64,000 nucleotides of DNA. It comes from Liolophura sinensis. Its lineage: Eukaryota; Mollusca; Polyplacophora; Chitonida; Chitonidae. A program made the translations under genes and the position numbers. The stretch is taken from the NCBI RefSeq assembly GCF_032854445.1, contig NC_088298.1:12823504-12887503 (forward strand), given 5' to 3'. This document shows, piece by piece, positions 58,101 to 64,000 of this stretch. The notes below the pieces were generated by a model. That model was not told where the DNA came from. It searched no databases and saw nothing but the letters and a program-made list of their open reading frames with translations. Every line of letters begins with the position of its first letter. Within the stretch, counting starts at the first letter, position 1.

Positions 58101-61100
58101 CAAAAGATGCGTAATTGGGCCAGGCATATCCAGCTGTTGAAAAATTGCAAATTTCCTTGGTTTCCATGGAGTAAGAGCCGTTGCTGGGCACGTGATTATA
58201 ACATAAATGATCATTCAATTGTCGCTACAGCCAAAAGTATTGGTCGGAGAGCAACACGGTTTGCACCATTCGATTTCTCGTCACAAAATACGTCGGATTA
58301 GCCTCTTACCAACAGCAATGGAACAGTTTTTCCACTTTTGGATTTTTGCCTGGTCTTTTTGCTAATTGAAATAGGCTACGTTTACTATGAACCATCGCGA
58401 CTGGTCATTACTATATTCAACTTTTGATTATAAGTTATGTGCCCTTCAGTAGCCCAGAAGACGTCAAATATTTGGGCCAAGCCCATTTTACTCACCCAGC
58501 AATTGTCTTACTTCTAAGTCGAAGACAAACTCAATGTCTTTATCTACATGTTGAAAAACCACACCATTTGTATATAAAATAAATCAAGGTACTTGATACA
58601 GTCTGTTGTAAAAAGTACAATTGAACCCTGACCCACATCAATAAGGCGCCAAAAGATGCGTTTTTGGGCCAGGCATATCCAGCTGTTGAAAAATTGTAAA
58701 TTTCTTGGTTTCCATGGAGTAAGAGCCGTTGCTGGGCACGTGATTCTAACATAAATGATCATTCAATTGTCGGTACAGCCAAAAGTATTGGTCGGAGAGC
58801 AACACGGTTTGCACCATTCGATTTCTCGTCACAAAATACGTCGGATTAGCCTCTTACCAACAGCATTGGAACAGTTTTTCTACTTTTGGATTTTTGCCTG
58901 GTCTTTTTGCTAATGGAAATCGTCTACATTTACCATGCACCATCGCGACTGGTTATTACTATATTCAACTTTTGATTATAAGTTATGTGCCCTTCGGTAG
59001 CCCAGAAGACTTCAAATCTTTGGGCCAAGCCCATTTTACTACCCAGCAATTGTCTTACTTCTAAGTCAAAGACACACTTAATGTCTTTATCTACATGTAG
59101 AACAACCACACCATTTGTATATAAAATAAAACAAGGTACTTCATACAGTCTGCTGTAAAAAGTACAATTGAACACTGACCCACATTAATAAGGTGCCAAA
59201 AGATGCGTAATTGGGCCAGGCATATCCAGCTGTTGAAAAATTGCAAATTTCCTTGGTTTCCATGGAGTAAGAGCCGTTGCTGGGCACGTGATTATAACAT
59301 AAATGATCATTCAATTGTCGCTACAGCCAAAAGTATTGGTCGGAGAGCAACACGGTTTGCACCATTCGATTTCTCGTCACAAAATACGTCGGATTAGCCT
59401 CTTACCAACAGCAATGGAACAGTTTTTCCACTTTTGGATTTTTGCCTGGTCTTTTTGCTAATTGAAATAGGCTACATTTACTATGTACCATCGCAACTGG
59501 TCATTACTATATTCAGATTTTAATTATAAGTTATGTGCCCTTCAGTAGCCCAGAAGACGTCAAATATTTGGGCCAAGCCCATTTTACTCACCCAGCAATT
59601 GTCTTACTTCTAAGTCGAAGACAAACTCAATGTCTTTATCTACATGTTGAAAAACCACACCATTTGTATATAAAATAAATCAAGGTACTTTATACAGTCT
59701 GTTGTAAAAAGTACAATTGAACACTGACCCACATTAATAAGGTGCCAAAAGATGCGTAATTGGGCCAGGCATATCCAGCTGTTGAAAAATTGCAAATTTC
59801 CTTGGTTTCCATGGAGTAAGAGCCGTTGCTGGGCACGTGATTATAACATAAATGATCATTCAATTGTCGCTACAGCCAAAAGTATTGGTCGGAGAGCAAC
59901 ACGGTTTGCACCATTCGATTTCTCGTCACAAAATACGTCGGATTAGCCTCTTACCAACAGCACTGGAACAGTTTTCTACCTATGGATTTTTGCCTGGTCT
60001 TTTTGCTAATTGAAATCGGCTACATTTACTATGAACCATCGCGACTGGTCATTACTATATTCAACTTTTGATATAAGTTATGTGCCCTTCGGTAGCCCAG
60101 AAGAAGTCAAATCTTTGGGCCAAGACCATTTAACTCACCCAGCAATTGTCTTACTTCTAAGTCGAAGACAAACTCAATGTCTTTGTCTACATGTAGAAAA
60201 ACCAAACCATTTGTATATAAAATGAAACAAGGTACTTGGTACTGTCTGCTGTAAAAAGTACTATTGAACACTGACCCACATCAATAAGGTGCCAAAAGAT
60301 GCGTAATTGGGCCAGGCATAACCAGCTGTTGAAAAATTGCAAATTTCCTGGTTTTCCGTGGAGTAAGAGCCGTTGCTTGGGCACGTGATTATGACATCAA
60401 TGATCATACAATTGTCGCTACAGCCAAAAGTATTGGTCGGAGAGCAACGCGGTTTGCACCATTCGATTTCTCGTCACAAAATACGTCGGCTTAGCCTCTT
60501 ACCAATACCAATGGAACAGTTTTTCCACTTTTGGATTTTTGCCTGGTCTTTTTGCTAATTGAAATCGTCTACATTTACTATGTACCATCGTAAACTGGTC
60601 ATTATTATATTCAGATTTTAATTATAAGTTATGTGCCCTTCGGTAGCCCAGAAGACGTGAAATCTTTGGGCCAAGCCCATTTTACTACCCAGCAATTGTC
60701 TTACTTTCTAAGTCGAAGACAAACTCATTGTCTTTATCTACATGTAGAAAAACCACACCATTTGTATATAAAATAAATCAAGGTACTTCATACAGTCTGT
60801 TGTAAAAAGTACAATTGAACACTGACCCACATCAATAAGGTGCCAAAAGATGCGTAATTGGGCCAGGCATATCCAGCTGTTGAAAAATTGTAAATTTCTT
60901 GGTTTCCATGGAGTAAGAGTCGTTGCTGGGCACGTGATTATAACATGAATGATCATTCAATTGTCGCTACAGCCAAAAGTATTGGTCGGAGAGCAACGCG
61001 GTTTGCACCATTCGATTTTTCGTCACAAAATACGTCGGATTAGCCTCTTACCAACAGCATTGGAACAGTTTTTCTACTTTTGGATTTTTGCCTGGTCTTT

Positions 61101-64000
61101 TTGCTAATTGAAATCGGCTACATTTACTATGTACCATCACAACTGGTCATTACTATATTCAGATTTTAATTATAAGTTATGTGCCCTTCAGTAGCCCAGA
61201 AGACGTCAAATATTTGGGCCAAGCCCATTTTACTCACCCAGCAATTGTCTTACTTCTAAGTCGAAGACAAACTCAATGTCTTTATCTACATGTTGAAAAA
61301 CCACACCATTTGTATATAAAATAAATCAAGGTACTTGATACAGTCTGTTGTAAAAAGTACAATTGAACACTGACCCACATCAATAAGGCGCCAAAAGATG
61401 CGTTTTTGGGCCAGGCATATCCAGCTGTTGAAAAATTGTAAATTTCTTGGTTTCCATGGAGTAAGAGCCGTTGCTGGGCACGTGATTCTAACATAAATGA
61501 TCATTCAATTGTCGGTACAGGCAAAAGTATTGGTCGGAGAGCAACACGGTTTGCACCATTCGATTTCTCGTCACAAAATTCGTCGGATTAGCCTCTTACC
61601 AACAGCATTGGAACAGTTTTTCTACTTTTGGATTTTTGCCTGGTCTTTTTGCTAATGGAAATCGTCTACATTTACCATGCACCATCGCGACTGGTTATTA
61701 CTATATTCAACTTTTGATTATAAGTTATGTGCCCTTCGGTAGCCCAGAAGACTTCAAATCTTTGGGCCAAGCCGATTTTACTACCCAGCAATTGTCTTAC
61801 TTCTAAGTCAAAGACACACTTAATGTCTTTATCTACATGTAGAACCACCACACCATTTGTATATAAAATAAAACAAGGTACTTCATACAGTCTGCTGTAA
61901 AAAGTACAATTGAACACTGACCCACATTAATAAGGTGCCAAAAGATGCGTAATTGGGCCAGGCATATCCAGCTGTTGAAAAATTGCAAATTTCCTTGGTT
62001 TCCATGGAGTAAGAGCCGTTGCTGGGCACGTGATAATAACATAAATGATCATTCAATTGTCGCTACAGCCAAAAGTATTGGTCGGAGAGCAACACGGTTT
62101 GCACCATTAGATTTCTCGTCACAAAATACGTCGGATTAGCCTCTTACCAATAGCAATGGAACAGTTTTTCCACTTTTGGATTTTTGCCTGGTCTTTTTGC
62201 TAATTGAAATCGGCTACATTTACTATGTACCATCGCAACTGGTCATTACTATATTCAGATTTTAATTATAAGTTATGTGCCCTTCAGTAGCCCAGAAGAC
62301 GTCAAATATTTGGGCCAAGCCCATTTTACTTACCCAGCAATTGTCTTACTTCTAAGTCGAAGACAAACTCAATGTCTTTATCTACATGTTGAAAAACCAC
62401 ACCATTTGTATATAAAATAAATCAAGGTACTTGATACAGTCTGTTGTAAAAAGTACAATTGAACACTGACCCACATCAATAAGGTGCCAAAAGATGCGTA
62501 ATTGGGCCAGGCATATCCAGCTGTTGAAAAAATTGCAAATTTCCTTGGTTTCCATGGAGTAAGAGCCGTTGCTGGGCACGTGATTATAAGATAAATGATC
62601 ATTCAATTGTCGCTACAGCCAAAAGTATTGGTCGGAGAGCAACACGGTTTGCACCATTCGATTTCTCGTCACAAAATACGTCGGATTAGCCTCTTACCAA
62701 CAGCATTGGAACAGTTTTTCTACTTTTGGATTTTTGCCTGGTCTTTTTGCTAATTGAAATCGTCTACATTTACTATGTACCATTGCGACTGGTCCTTACT
62801 ATATTCAAGTTTTGATTATAAGTTATGTGCCCTTCAGTAGCCCAGAAGACGTCCAATCTTTGGGCCAAGCCCATTTTACTACCCAGCAATTGTCTTACTT
62901 CTAAGTCTAAGACAAACTCAATGTCTTTATCTACATGGTGAAAAACCACACCATTTGTATATAAAATAAAAAAAGGTACTTCATACAGTCTGCTGTAAAA
63001 AGTACAATTGAACACTGACCCACATCAATAAGGTGCCAAAAGATGCGTAATTGGGCCAGGCATATCCAGCTGTTGAAAAATTGCAAATTTTCCTTGGTTT
63101 CCATGGAGTAAGAGCCGTTGCTGGGCACGTGATTATAACATAAATGATCATTCAATTGTCGCTACAGCCAAAAGTATTGGTCGGAGAGCAACACGGTTTG
63201 CACCATTCGATTTCTCGTCACAAAATACGTCGGATTAGCCTCTTACCAACAGCAATGGAAGAGTTTTTCCACTTTTGGATTTTTGCCTGGTCTTTTTGCT
63301 AATTGAAATAGCCTACATTTACTATGTACCATCGCAACTGGTCATTACTATATTCAGATTTTAATTATAAGTTATGTGCCCTTCAGTAGCCCAGAAGACG
63401 TCAAATCTTTGGGCCAAGCCAATTTACTCACCCAGCAAATATCTTACTTCTAAGTCGAAGACAAACTCAATGTCTTTATCTACATGTTGAAAAACCAAAC
63501 CATTTGTATATAAAATAAAACAAGGTACTTGATACAGTCTGCTGTAAAATGTACAATTGAACACTGACCCACATCAATAAGGTGCCAAAAGATGCGTAAT
63601 TGGGCCAGGCATATCCAGCTGTTGAAAAATTGCAAATTTCCTTGGTTTCCATGGAGTAAGAGCCGTTGCTGGGCACGTGATTACAACATTAATGATCATT
63701 CAATTGTCACTACAGCCAAAAGTATTGGTCGGAGAGCAACACGGTTTGCACCATTCGATTTCTCGTCACAAAATACATCGGATTAGCCTCTTACCATCAG
63801 CAATGGAACAGTTTTTCCACTTTTGCATTTTTGCCTGGTCTTTTTGCTAATTGAAATCGGCTACATTTACTATGTACCATCGCAACTGGTCATTACTATA
63901 TTCAGATTTTAATTATAAGTTATGTGCCCTTCAGTAGCCCAGAAGACGTCAAATATTTGGGCCAAGCCATTTTACTCACCCAGCAATTGTCTTACTTCTA
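49166..64000 (+). repeat. Young homogeneous 549-bp satellite array (27 anchor sites)
   Basis: The anchor atgcg followed by taattgggccaggc or tttttgggccaggc recurs every 547-550 bp from 49,328 to 63,592, 27 times, and the array runs off the window. Units are visibly much more alike than the old copies. Per-unit landmarks: cccttcggtagcccagaaga, tgggccaagccca, ttgtcttacttctaagtcg, aagacaaactcaatgtctt, ttgtatataaaataa, ggtttccatggagtaagag, gggcacgtgatta, ttggtcggagagcaac, ccattcgatttctcgtcac and ttttgcctggtctttttgc. No protein-coding function is supported. Confidence 0.97.

Noticed and set aside
49328-63786. A 64-residue ORF (MRNWARHIQLLKN...) in nearly every young satellite unit
   Set aside because: It recurs because the DNA is nearly identical. 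Opposite-strand ORFs are equally recurrent, variation does not favour silent sites by eye, and the old copies do not preserve it.
49166-64000. Centromeric satellite with a CENP-B box
   Set aside because: I looked for the TTCG…A…CGGG pattern in the unit (near ccattcgatttctcg) and it is not there. Centromere function cannot be judged from sequence.

Overview
This is an animal nuclear genome window, most likely from a bivalve mollusc or another lophotrochozoan. It has short exons with GT-AG introns, two tRNA-headed SINE families whose tails I associate with bivalve genomes, and a non-LTR retrotransposon whose 3' end reads 'gtggcgttaaac' followed by CATT repeats. The species cannot be fixed from the sequence alone. 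About 200 N at 720-919 mark an assembly gap.

Region 1 (about 1-21,000, + strand) is the 3' part of VPS8, the CORVET tethering-complex subunit. Thirteen exons (2660-20929) join in phase into a 486-residue C-terminal open frame that ends in a RING-H2 finger and a conserved tail. A further exon at 621-667 probably belongs to an earlier part of the gene. It does not join the 2660 exon in phase, so coding exons are probably missing at the N gap. Four introns, plus the stretch beside the gap, carry minisatellites with unit lengths of 37, 50, 54, 21 and 32 bp. SINE pieces are scattered between the exons, and one SINE tail forms the pyrimidine tract of a VPS8 splice acceptor.

Region 2 (about 21,000-32,000) has no intact gene. 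It holds SINEs (two with target-site duplications), a degenerate repeat and broken ORFs. Among these are a capsid-like ORF remnant of possible Polinton/adintovirus type at 27,253-27,909 and a minus-strand fragment at 31,144-31,910 with a WP-rich module.

Region 3 (about 32,060-64,000) is a satellite of about 549 bp. Old, diverged copies run + (32,060-42,607, interrupted), then invert to - (42,608-48,795), then return to + as a highly homogeneous array of 27 complete anchor-bearing units (48,804 to the window end). A dead I/Nimb-like non-LTR retrotransposon of about 5.2 kb (32,936-38,120) sits inside an old monomer with a target-site duplication. The young array shows multi-unit duplications at offsets of 5, 7, 9 and 12 units, and each young monomer carries a pair of mutually exclusive hairpins.
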